Positions 1-8,962 of a stretch of 34,995 nt of DNA are shown here, piece by piece. The position numbers and the translations under genes were made by a program. The DNA is from Mesaphorura yosii (lineage: Eukaryota > Arthropoda > Collembola > Poduromorpha > Tullbergiidae), in assembly GCA_009869945.1 (NCBI GenBank), contig WIXG01000591.1:1-34995 (forward strand). Direction: 5' to 3'. The notes under the pieces are model-generated. The model saw only the letters and a list, made by a program, of their open reading frames with translations, was not told the DNA's origin and did no database searches. Positions within the stretch are counted from its first letter, which is position 1. Every line of letters starts with the position of its first letter.

Positions 1-1576
1 CGTATCTCTTTCCCGTCTCCATCAGCGCCCAGACGGGCTCCGTCTACCTCACCCTCTCCGTCACCGTCGAGCGCTACGTCGCCGTCTGCTACTCGCTCCA
101 TGCACGCTCCCTCTGCACGTGGCGGAGGGCTCGGGCGTGCGTGGTCCTCGTCCTTCTGCTGGCGGCAGCGTATAACACGCCCCGCTGGTTTGAAGTCTGC
201 ACCACCGTCCAGACGAGGTCCACGTTCGGCGACGACGACAATTCGAGCGTGTACGAGAATGTCATGTGCCCGCTCCGCTCCTTGCCTGCGTACAAGACGT
301 ACTACATCAATTGGTCGTACCTGATTGTGATGTACCTCATTCCCTTTCTGGGCTTGGTGATCCTCAATTGGGCCATTTATCAACAGGTGAGCTGCTATAC
401 GCGTGCCGAACCACGGCAGCGCTCCTCAATCATTTTTATTGCGGAATGACAACGCGCTTATGACAGGACGGCTTTACTTTGTTGGAGCTTTCTTCGTACT
501 TGCTCGTCTTGAGTGCTTTTTGCATGTCGTCGCCATTTCCAGTATTGATTTCCATATTTTTTTTGGTGATTCCCTGCATTGTTTGGCTCACGACTGAAAA
601 ATTACGTCTTTTGTCAGTGCGAGCTGCGAACGTGCCAATAAATCGTGCTTTTAGAAGATCTTTGAATTCGAATCCTCGATCTGTTTCGCAAAATAAATAA
701 CAACTCGAGTGGTTTGCTTTTCTTTGCTACTGCTGCTTCGCTTTCGCTCATCGCTCTCTTGAAGGACGTCCCGCTGTTAGGCAATGGCACGATTCGAAAA
801 TTCCAATATTCTCGTAGGTATTTTCCGTACTTAATTTGCATTTTTCGCAGGTCCGGGCTGCGAATCTCGCGCGTGCCGCTCTGTCAAAGCTGCAGCGCCG
901 CGAAATGGGCCTGGCAACGATGCTCTTGTTTGTCGTGGGCGTGTTTCTGCTCTGCAGCGTCCTCCCGCTAGTCAACAACGTCCTCGAGTCGTTTTACGAC
1001 ACGGACTTCGACGTGCTTGTCCAGGCGTCAAATTTCCTCGTCGTCCTCAACTCGTCTGTGAACTTTGTCATTTACTGCACGTGCGGGGAACGGTTTCGGA
1101 GGCTCCTGCTGCGAATATGGAAGGAGTGCTGGGCGCGGGTGCGGGGGCGCGCCGGTCGACGGGGCTTCGGACGCGGGCGCGGACGAGAAAGCTACCGACA
1201 GAGGAACGGACACGGCGGACTGCTGCAGGCGAAATTTGGAAGCTTTCGAGGGAGTTCGGCGCTCGCCAGCCATCGGCAACGAAGGCCCACGATGACCTCG
1301 AGCACGTGCACCGTACGCCTAACGATCGATGGAGACGGCGATTCGCACTCCCCGTCACGACTGAACACGATTGTAATGCTTCAGGGACTGGAGAACGGCC
1401 ACGCCCACGAAGAGCTGCCCCTTTACTATTCGACGTCGTCGAGAGCAAGTATTCAAGCAAGGAAAAATTCCAGCCATACGCAAACACCGTACAACGAAAG
1501 CGAAAGCGGAAGCGGGAACGGGAAGTCAAATTCTATACTTTCGAATGGTGAGTTGGCCCTGGCATCGAACCAGTAA
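1..1576 (+). CDS. FMRFamide-receptor-like class A GPCR (5' partial)
   Basis: Two exons are visible: 1-386 (read from position 3) and 851-1576. They are joined by a GT-AG intron (gtgagc at 387, ttcgcag ending at 850) at a codon boundary. The gene continues off the left edge, so TM1-TM2 are missing. The segment opens in TM3 with the rhodopsin-family V-E-R-Y (DRY variant). It continues through TM4 and an extracellular loop with N-S-S and a cysteine (NVMCPLRSL), then TM5. Exon 2 gives loop 3, TM6, and TM7 ending N-S-S-V-N-F-V-I-Y-C, followed by G-E-R-F-R-R in helix 8. This TM7/helix 8 pattern is typical of arthropod FMRFamide receptors; other peptide receptors of that branch remain possible. The tail of about 150 residues is Arg/Ser/Gly-rich. 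A good splice donor (gtgagt at 1548) lies nine codons before the stop, so an alternative C-terminus beyond TAA 1574-1576 is possible. Family call moderate, GPCR call strong. Confidence 0.75.
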
Positions 1577-2474
1577 AGTAAACAAGTTAATTAATTTTGA
1601 CAGTGCAACAGTAGCAATTTTGCGATGCGATTTGTTTAATGGCTCAAGGCTTGAAGTTGGAATTGAAGATTGAAAAATGTTGCCAGCTGCCGGACTTGGT
1701 TTGGCTTTCGAATTTCGATTTCTGTCCTAAGTTCAAGTCGTGCGTAGTTTGTTTGCAGGTTACAGCTTGAGTTCTTTGACAGGAGTTGTTAAAAATCATG
1801 CCAGTCCAGTCATATACACTGTACAAGTTTCCAGTTTACACTTTACACGTCATTAATCACATTGGGGTGAAAGCGAACTGTTTCCTTGAGCATTTAATGC
1901 CGGCCCTGTCGGGGCTCTGAGAATTAGGAAGCGAACTTTCCTAAATCGTCTAAATGCCAGTGCTTCTAAAATTTTAATAACCGGTAGCTGAATTCGGCTC
2001 ATCGGCCACCAACGCGCAGTACAGCAGCCATCAGAACTGAAAATAATCCATTCAACAGAGCCCCCGTCGCCCGTGGCCGGTATCCAGTTGAATAGGAGCA
2101 AATTGTATAATGCAAATGAAGCCCAGACAGTTTCCAGTTTCAGTTTCAGTTCAGCTGCGAGCTGCTTAGTTCATCATCATCGACGGCACGGACACCTACT
2201 GTGCTGCGCTGTGGGCTAAGACAACTTTATAATACGATTACATTAACCACCGACGGAGCCTGTAAATAGCAGCTCAGTGAGCAGTGACATGACACTGATG
2301 GAAAAACTTTTGTCTAAGCTTAAGCTGCACCAGCAGAACCAGAACAGAAGCGAACAAAAGTGAAAAAGTTTTTATCATTATTAACATTAGGATTAGAATT
2401 AGCATACACATTGTTTGCTGATCATTATCCCGAATCCCGACTAGCTCCGACTGACTTGTTTTCTTTCTCCACAG
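1577..2474. other. Intergenic stretch, no coding signal
   Basis: I see no supported ORF or RNA gene. The interval probably holds the GPCR 3' UTR. Near 2141-2155 there is a short TTTCAG tandem run. The last part (about 2440-2474) is a pyrimidine-rich tract ending in a splice acceptor that belongs to the next feature. Confidence 0.5.
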
Positions 2475-2748
2475 GAAAGGGCAACCGCAAAGTAATGGCG
2501 ACACCGACGGCGGCGGCCGCCAACAGCGAAGATTACCAACGCCAGTGGCTGCAGCAGCGCCCAAAGCAGGAGCGACTGCTGGAAGAAGAGCAGAATAACT
2601 GAAAGACGCAGACAGTGGAATTTCATACGACTGCATTTTTGATCGCTTGAGGCTTGGGGCCCTGGAATCCCGAATCTAAACCGGCGCGACGATTGACGTA
2701 CGGACGGATTTCTTTCCCGGCTCGGCGCTTCCATTGGCAGAGTCCCGG
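2475..2748 (+). ncRNA. Exon-like segment of an unidentified transcript, with a 35-codon ORF
   Basis: The segment is bounded by a strong acceptor (ttctttctccacag ending at 2474) and a strong donor (GGGTAAGT, GT at 2749). A second acceptor (ttcttctctccag, ending at 2996) follows, which would give a short intron. The only ORF is 2495-2602: an ATG in good context (agtaATGG) followed by 35 codons rich in Ala, Gln and Glu, ending in TGA. No domain is recognised. It may be a 5' UTR exon of a distant gene, a long non-coding RNA, or a transcript carrying a micropeptide. The splice signals are visible; the function is unknown. Confidence 0.3.
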
Positions 2749-3535
2749 GTAAGTTGCTCTTTCTTTCTTTCTATTCAATTCCTTTATTCGTACTACTATG
2801 AATATTGTATATGCTTACGGCATATATGCTTATATGTAATGCTTATGCATGAAAAATGAATTTGGAAATTCTCTGCTTACTGTGCTGCTTCCACCGCGTG
2901 AGCGTACGCGTGCGTCAATGCAATGCCTTCATTTTTCAGATCTTTCGTGGCATTTGTGTAATGTGAGTCTATTAATCATTGTATTCTTCTCTCCAGCAGC
3001 TTCCAATGACTTTCCAACGGTGAGCAGTTGAAAGCGGAACTGCGGAATCCAAGAGCCGAGCCAAGCCTATGAAACAAGGCGAAGGGCAGCTGTCATCCAA
3101 ATTCGCAATTCCACGTCCACTTGGCACTTGGAAGCTAAAAGATTTTATTACCCTCATTCACGTTAACACAGCCAAATAAGGCAAGGCAATGACTCTCTTG
3201 TGTTAATTGCGCACGCCGCGACTGCGGCTGGGAATTTTATGTGCGTCAACGTCGTGCCTGCGTTTATTAAATTACGACTGCGTCGCGTGATCTCTGATGC
3301 GATGCGAAGGTGCGATGTGATGGTTCTGGTCGTACGAAGATAAATTAATAAAAGCGGACGTTTTCTTTCAACTCTAATTTGAGCATTTACTCCAGCGCTT
3401 ATTGACTTGCATGACAGCATCGGAAACTAAAAGTGGCGGAATTCGCACGGGCATGGGCACGTTCTATGCTGAATAAAATGTCGAAAGTCAAAGATTCTGG
3501 ATTTTTATTTTACTATGCATTTTACAGGCTTGGTT
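2749..3535. other. Intergenic stretch; possible small exon and the 3' end of the WBP4 gene
   Basis: There is no coding region I can support. An acceptor-like tract ends at 2996 and a gtgagc donor starts at 3020, bounding only 23 nt, so that exon is doubtful. On the minus strand an AATAAA polyadenylation signal (TTTATT on plus near 3505) sits just below the WBP4 stop and probably ends that transcript. Confidence 0.4.
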
Positions 3536-4279
3536 TTAATATTCTTGGTCACTGCCACTGCCCTGCCTCCGCATGCGATTGGCACCCCCAAACTTGCGTT
3601 TCTTGAAGGCGACTGTCTGCGTCTGCGTTTGTGTGTCGGGGTCGCTCTTGACGAAGAGCGAAGTCGTGCTAGTTGGCTGCTGTAAAGAGGCGACCGTCTT
3701 CTCTTCGAAGTCGTACCTGCTCTTTTTCTTCGGGCCGGCGCCTGCCCCCGCCGAGGATGAAGCTCCGAGGCTCGCGTGAGGTAACTCAAGATCAACTCCA
3801 ACCTTTGTGCTTGCGATGGATTTCCAGCCACCTTTCGGGTTGTACGTCGGCAGGGGTTTGGCCATCTGTTCCAGAACTTCCTCGTCTTTCTTGGCCTTTT
3901 TCTCGTCGCGGTGCAGGATTTTCGGCTGAGAGCCGACGGCTGGTGTTGAAGTTGCGGCTGCGAGTGGATCGGAGCCCTGCTGCTCGGCGAGATAGTCCTC
4001 GTACTGCTGGATCTTCAGTGAAATGTCAGGATTGGCCTCCTTATCTTTGTTGTACGCTTCCAGTGCGGCTCGTTCAATCTTGTCCAGGCTCTTGGCCGCC
4101 TTCCTTTCTTCCTTATCTTGCGTCCGTGTCTTGCGCTGAATTTCCTTCAGTCGTCGCTGCACATTCTCCTGGTGCCGCCTCCCGTTCTCGTGGAACTCGA
4201 TACTGGCTCGGTTGTCATTCAGCCAACACTTGCACATCTCGCAGTACTTTTTATCCATGCTTTTCCAGTAGTCAGCCAT
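3536..4279 (-). CDS. WBP4: WBP4/FBP21-like U1-type zinc finger spliceosomal protein, no WW domains
   Basis: A 247-residue single-exon ORF starts at M-A-D-Y-W-K-S, the characteristic N-terminus of WW-domain-binding protein 4. Residues 11-35 carry a U1/matrin-type C2H2 finger: C16-E-M-C19-K-C-W-L, then H-E-N-G-R-R-H. A Lys/Glu-rich coiled-coil stretch follows (about residues 36-105). The C-terminal part keeps WBP4 family landmarks: V-D-L-E-L-P, E-K-T-V-A-S-L, and a basic F-K-K-R-K tail. Family knowledge: WBP4 is a component of the pre-catalytic (B complex) spliceosome, and its two WW domains bind Pro-rich splicing factors. No W...W-P block is visible between the coiled coil and the tail (residues about 105-160), and the protein is shorter than the roughly 370 residues I expect for vertebrate WBP4. 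An acceptor-like tract lies just upstream on the minus strand, so a 5' UTR exon is possible. Orthology is well supported. Confidence 0.85.
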   Translation of the reverse strand: MADYWKSMDKKYCEMCKCWLNDNRASIEFHENGRRHQENVQRRLKEIQRKTRTQDKEERKAAKSLDKIERAALEAYNKDKEANPDISLKIQQYEDYLAEQQGSDPLAAATSTPAVGSQPKILHRDEKKAKKDEEVLEQMAKPLPTYNPKGGWKSIASTKVGVDLELPHASLGASSSAGAGAGPKKKSRYDFEEKTVASLQQPTSTTSLFVKSDPDTQTQTQTVAFKKRKFGGANRMRRQGSGSDQEY

Positions 4280-5121
4280 CCTGCAGCTTGTACCTGCAAT
4301 GCAATAAACTCAAAATTCATTGGGAAACCGAGTGCAGAAATAAATTCTTCAACTCCCTTCAGACTCTCTAATATATCTACTGATAAATTACCTGAATGGT
4401 AGATTCAAGCGTACTAAACATGAATCCAATGAAATGAAAGCGGGCCTGCAGTGAATTCGTAAATTGAAGGCTTGCTTCTGGAAGTTCCAAAACTGATTCT
4501 CGGTGGAGGCGTCGGCCTTAATTCTTTAATCAGGGCGCCAGTACCAGTAATATCTTCAGAAATGCCTAAAGTTAATAGGATAATTAACAGCAAAAGCCCT
4601 GATTCACGACTGAATTAACTGACGGGAAATTAAATGACTGCGCACTGAAGCTGGGAATGCGATTTCATAGTCTTCGCAATGCACGTTTCAAATCTTTTTT
4701 TTCTGCACTCGGCACTGCGGAGTAGAAATCAAGGAAGGCGTGCGAAAGGCGAAGCCGCGACTCAAACACGTTCTTGAAGCTTTGTGCAAGCAGCGAGTAA
4801 GTTGAGAAATTGTGAAATCAATCACATTACAGGTTTAATTGACTAATTGCAGTCTCACGAGGAAACATAGGTCGCTGTTCAAAGCAAAATCACTCCAAAT
4901 CAATTGTTTGCACCTATTTGAGCCTCACATGATGTGTGAGTGCCACCATTTCCACCGGTTTTTCGATTTCGTGGTGCGAGCCAAAGCTAAACATAGCCCT
5001 GGAGTCCGAGCGCTTGAACGTGTGAAGTCAATTTTTGAATGTAAATTTTTGTTTATTCGTTTTCTTTCCTCATCACTTGAATGTTCAATATCATGAAGTA
5101 GCTGTATAATTGAAAATATAG
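4280..5121. other. Intergenic stretch, no gene recognised
   Basis: Short ORFs are present on both strands but none has coding character, splice context or homology that I recognise. A minus-strand AATAAA (TTTATT on plus near 5050) probably serves the putative exon at 5122-5388. Confidence 0.4.
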
Positions 5122-5388
5122 CTAATCCATTAGATCTTCTGCGTGGTAGTGATACATCTCGATGACCAAGTTATTTGTTGGGGGCTCCTTCTGTTTATGT
5201 ACCGAAGCTCGATCGAATCTACATTTTCGGTGGTTACGGAAAGTATCGTAATGAGTTTCCAAAGGATCGAGTCGATATTTCATATTTGGATTTGTCAGCT
5301 TGATCAGTCCATCGGTTCTGATTCTTGACTCTGCTATTTGATGATTACAACTTGCGATGTACGATACGATTGCCTGCAATCTGTGACA
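5122..5388 (-). CDS. Possible C-terminal exon of an unrecognised protein
   Basis: On the minus strand a strong acceptor (tttttcccttcttgtcacag) precedes an open frame of about 85 codons that ends in TAG at 5122-5124. A canonical AATAAA lies about 65 nt beyond the stop. The peptide has mixed, globular-looking composition (for example NPNMKYRLDPLETHYDTF) and ends I-E-M-Y-H-Y-H-A-E-D-L-M-D. I do not recognise the family. No convincing upstream exon is visible between 5389 and the divergent region near 5900, so it could also be a decayed fragment. There is no ATG near the start of the frame, consistent with an internal or last exon. Confidence 0.3.
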   Translation of the reverse strand, partial: CHRLQAIVSYIASCNHQIAESRIRTDGLIKLTNPNMKYRLDPLETHYDTFRNHRKCRFDRASVHKQKEPPTNNLVIEMYHYHAEDLMD

Positions 5389-5920
5389 AGAAGGGAAAAA
5401 TTACTTTAGGTTAAATCTGTACAGAGATGTTTATGAAAATTTATCCAGTTGACCAAAATCACCACAATTCTGTCCCCAATTCAAGCAGTGAAAAATCAAA
5501 GTAAATCATGTGACTGATCTCTATTTCTGTCTGTAAGCGCAAGTCACAGACAAAGATCGCGGCAAGCTACTCCGTTCCTGTCGAGAAATTACAAGAATAT
5601 TTGTTTGCGAAAGTCAGTTCCCAGGATTCCTTATCGGAATCAACATGGAAAAGTTAATTATGATGTGGTTATAATTATGGAGTAAGAGTCCCCCTCACTC
5701 GCCGTTTGTGTCTGTCAGTCAGCCCTCGAATGAGCAGCCAAGGGTCGCCACCGAAGCCACAACTCAGAGGTTAAGCAGTCTCTTCTTATTATTTACCATT
5801 CATTGTCATCTCTTGACCGATCAAATTCTTTATTTGTCACTCAGCTGTACATAAAATGTCATAATATTTGTCATAATTGAAATCAATTTCAAATGTCCAA
5901 ATTGTCTCATGGTGAGACAG
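5389..5920. other. Gap between the putative exon and the secreted protein gene
   Basis: I see no coding exon here. The upper part should contain the 3' UTR of the minus-strand secreted protein gene: TTTATT on plus at about 5829-5834 reads AATAAA on the minus strand, about 90 nt after its stop. Confidence 0.4.
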
Positions 5921-6784
5921 TCACCATGAGCCACCGTAAGCGTAGCCAGCGGCCGCACCGCCCGAACCGATGGCGGCCAACGCATCGCCAAGCAGACCTC
6001 CCAACGCGGAATTGCCACTGCCCATCGCAGGAACCATGCTGCCAGGGCCGAAGACAACGGTGCGAAGAACTCCGTTGATGATGGGACAACCAACGGCGGC
6101 GAGGGTGGAAGCCAGGTTCTGAATGGCAGAGTCGGGCCCCGCAATCCCAGACGCCAGGAACCCTGCGAGGGCTTGGGAGAAGGGCAACGTTCGATTGCCC
6201 GCCTTGATCAGCACCTTGGCCAGCTCGGCCTTGACCTCGGGGACGTTGGAAGCCAGCGCTCCCTTCACTCGTGTGATGAGCGTGTTGAGCGGTTTTGCCC
6301 TCGCGGCTGGCATGCGCATGGCGGTGCTGTTGATTCTGGCGCTGATGTTGTGCAGACCGCTTTCAAGCTGGTGGCGGAGGCATTCAACCTTCTCCTGAGC
6401 AGCCAAGCTGACGGCAGAGTTGACCTGGTCCGCATTGCCGGTGATAAAGTCGTGGAGGGTAGCCACGTTGCTTGCTGCGGCTTGGAGGAGTCCCACCAGG
6501 TTGCTCAGCACTGTTCCGAGCGTGTCTGCAGCCGTAGCATTAGCGTTGGCGGAGATGTTGGCTCTGGCTTGATCGATGAATGGCTGCAGGGCAGACAGGT
6601 TGGCTTTGACGGCAGTGAGTGAGGTCTGAGCGTCAGGGCCGAGGGTCGGGAGAGAGAAGATGAGGTTGGCAATGTCAAGGAATGGACTTGGAGGGGGAGC
6701 TTTGACGGGAACAGGAGCAGGAACGGAGGCTGCTGATGCGACCAGCAAGGCCAGGAAATACATTGGAAATACATTGGAAAACAT
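5921..6784 (-). CDS. Secreted Ala-rich glycoprotein of unknown function
   Basis: A 287-residue single-exon ORF. I start it at ATG 6784, because the in-frame codons above it begin with GTG and lie almost at the promoter. An alternative start is ATG 6763 (M-Y-F-L-A-L-L). Either start gives a hydrophobic signal peptide ending near A-S-A-A-S-V-P. A Pro/Val spacer follows (APVPVKAPPPSP), then an Ala/Leu-rich, probably helical body with six or more N-glycosylation sequons (NLS, NIS, NAT, NIS, NST, NRT), only two cysteines (V-E-C and V-G-C-P), and a Gly/Ala/Tyr tail ending G-G-S-W. The features imply a secreted, glycosylated, probably abundant protein; I recognise no domain. A TATA box lies 81-87 nt upstream. 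The bases encoding the start of the signal peptide contain an 11-nt tandem duplication (6754-6775). Confidence 0.7.
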   Translation of the reverse strand: MFSNVFPMYFLALLVASAASVPAPVPVKAPPPSPFLDIANLIFSLPTLGPDAQTSLTAVKANLSALQPFIDQARANISANANATAADTLGTVLSNLVGLLQAAASNVATLHDFITGNADQVNSAVSLAAQEKVECLRHQLESGLHNISARINSTAMRMPAARAKPLNTLITRVKGALASNVPEVKAELAKVLIKAGNRTLPFSQALAGFLASGIAGPDSAIQNLASTLAAVGCPIINGVLRTVVFGPGSMVPAMGSGNSALGGLLGDALAAIGSGGAAAGYAYGGSW

Positions 6785-6864
6785 ACTTTGGAAAATGGTT
6801 TTGCTTGCTTCTGAACTGTGAATTAACCTGAATGCGAACCCTGAACGCACGCAGCTCGTCCGGC

Positions 6865-6871
6865 TTTTATA
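6865..6871 (-). promoter_or_regulatory. TATA box of the secreted Ala-rich protein gene
   Basis: TATAAAA on the minus strand, embedded in GGATATAAAAGCC. A start site about 30 nt downstream (about 6835-6840) leaves a short leader of roughly 50 nt before ATG 6784, and argues against translation from the upstream GTG codon at 6850. Confidence 0.65.
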
Positions 6872-7685
6872 TCCACGACAGACGTCAGCAGCGTGGGATC
6901 AAAGTCATTCCGAATCTGGAGCCATTTCATAAACATAAATTCATGGAAAGAAAGAGAAAGAAATAATTATGTAATATGTGAGCAGCAGTTGTTGTGGTTC
7001 GAGGCGAGCACGTCGTAACGGGCAACAGGATTGTGTGATCAGGACTCCGAAGTCAAACCTATTTGCTTTTTCTGACGCAACAAAGCACCACGAAGCTCCG
7101 AAACCGCACCCGTAGCACTCACAGGTTCTGCTTTTGTAAAGGCGTCCAAGCAATTGCCTCTCGACCTTGGACCTCAGCTTATCAAATCTGGAACAAGGCG
7201 ACGAGCACAAGCTGAACAAAGATACTTCAATACAACAAGTTACCATTAGCATATTCTAACTTGGTGCATTTTTATAAACCTTTTTATTTATTGGGATCCT
7301 TGCTCTTCCTTACGTCGAGTATATCATCATCATCATCAACATAGATCAAAGAACAGATCTTGTATTCAAATCTACACAAAACATAAATACTATGCCACGC
7401 CATTGTGTATATAGTACAAAGTTTCATGGGGATTATGACAGTTTTCTTGCATATGACAAATGCTTACGCAATGTAACGTGTGCTGATTTTTAATGTTCGT
7501 TATCAGTTACCAAACATGATAAAGAAAACAAGCAGAAAATATGCAGGCACTGACTCTTATCGATTAATTGTATAATGCTCGATTTTTAGCATTGCAGGGC
7601 ATAAAAGTTCCGACAGACATAAAGTTGATGTGATTTAAAACGATTTACTTCGTAAAAGCACTCTTGTAATTCTATTTTGTGTCTA
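6872..7685. other. Intergenic region between divergent promoters
   Basis: This AT-rich stretch separates the minus-strand secreted protein gene from the plus-strand TDP2 gene and should contain the TDP2 promoter and leader. A short CATCAT run occurs at about 7325-7337. I see no ORF with coding character. Confidence 0.45.
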
Positions 7686-8801
7686 ATGGCTGAAGGGCTA
7701 CAAACTGCACCCAATGGAATGTCCTCCACCGGTCCGGACTCACAAGAAACAAAATTCTCCATCATATCATGGAATCTGGACGGTCTAGATCCAACCAATT
7801 TGAAGGAGAGGACAGAAGCCATTGCTGAACTGTTACTGAAAGAAGATCATTCTGCCATATTCTTCCAGGAATTGATTCCACAAACATTTGCATATTTAGC
7901 AAAACGTTTGAGTGCTAAGTACAGGCCAATTCCAGGTACAGACAATCCATTTACGACTGGATATTTCATTGGCACATTTCTACATCGAGATCGTGCAATA
8001 TTCGAAGGTCAATACATTCTAACATTTCCAGGCTCAAGAATGGGACGAAATTTACTTGTGGTAATCGTTAAAGTAGGTGACATGGGCTTGTATCTTTTAA
8101 ATACACATTTAGAAAGTTTGGGGGCATATTCAGAAGAAAGAAAGGCACAATTAAAAATGTGTTTCACCAAATGTCAAGAATGTCCTGAAGATTACAATGT
8201 TATATTTGGTGGTGATCTTAATCTTCGTGACAAAGAAGTGGCTGCCAACATGATTCCATCGAATATGGTTGATATTTGGATGGAATGTGGTGCTGAAGAA
8301 CCTTTCAGATACACATGGGATTTGACAAAGAATACAAATAAACAAATGCCATGTCATCCTCAACCAAAACTACAATTTGATCGGTTTTATTTCAGAAATT
8401 CAAGTCCGGCCACAATTATACCCGTATCTTTCGGTCTAGCTGGTTTAGACAAAGTTCTTGGCACAGATTTGTTTCCAAGTGATCATTGGGCTATTGAATC
8501 AAACTTTGGAGAATGGAATGCTGAAGTGGTGGAGCGTCGCAGTCGCAGCAGAAATCAAATGGATTCGAAATCGCGTGCAAGTTCCTGTGAATTTGGATTT
8601 CGCTGTAAATACGGTACGGAATGTATTAACACACATGCATCTGAAGAAATGGAATTCTTCCAGAAAAATCCAGATAACAGAAAGCGATATTTGTACAAGA
8701 GTAAAATGTGCTCAAATGGTATTCTTTGTAAATACAGGAAACAAAGTTATCTTTGTATGTACGCACATAACCCGACTGAATTACAATGTGTCTTTAAATA
8801 A
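7686..8801 (+). CDS. TDP2: TDP2-like tyrosyl-DNA phosphodiesterase with C-terminal CCCH-like fingers
   Basis: A 371-residue intronless ORF; the first ATG is 7686 (the frame opens slightly earlier at a TTG). Residues 24-275 form an exonuclease-endonuclease-phosphatase domain with all the TDP2 motifs: W29-N30-L-D-G, Q61-E62, N139-T-H141-L-E-S, G175-G-D177-L-N179-L-R-D and S265-D266-H267-W. By family knowledge these bind Mg2+ and hydrolyse 5'-phosphotyrosyl bonds left by trapped topoisomerase II; VPg unlinkase activity is also known for vertebrate TDP2. Only about 23 residues precede the domain, so the usual N-terminal UBA domain is absent. After a basic linker (R-R-S-R-S-R) come two finger-like motifs: C301-x5-C307-x5-C313-x3-H317 and C342-x5-C348-x8-C357-x3-H361. 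They suggest RNA or nucleic-acid binding, which is an inference. The gene is noticeably AT-rich compared with the GC-rich integrin and GPCR genes. Confidence 0.88.
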   Translation: MAEGLQTAPNGMSSTGPDSQETKFSIISWNLDGLDPTNLKERTEAIAELLLKEDHSAIFFQELIPQTFAYLAKRLSAKYRPIPGTDNPFTTGYFIGTFLHRDRAIFEGQYILTFPGSRMGRNLLVVIVKVGDMGLYLLNTHLESLGAYSEERKAQLKMCFTKCQECPEDYNVIFGGDLNLRDKEVAANMIPSNMVDIWMECGAEEPFRYTWDLTKNTNKQMPCHPQPKLQFDRFYFRNSSPATIIPVSFGLAGLDKVLGTDLFPSDHWAIESNFGEWNAEVVERRSRSRNQMDSKSRASSCEFGFRCKYGTECINTHASEEMEFFQKNPDNRKRYLYKSKMCSNGILCKYRKQSYLCMYAHNPTELQCVFK

Positions 8802-8962
8802 TTATAGAAAAAGATTTTTATAGAATTTAAATAGAATAAGGATTTTAAATAGAATTTAGCATTTATTAGCTGTAATTAATGTAAATCAATATATTATATT
8901 TTACCAAATTGGATTAAACTGTCCAATCTTCCAGTTCTGTCTTGGCCTTTGCCACTTTCGCC

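Noticed and set aside
1081..1551. Long overlapping ORFs on both strands across the GPCR tail
   Set aside because: They are shadows of the GC-rich, Arg-rich coding frame at 851-1576 and have no independent features.
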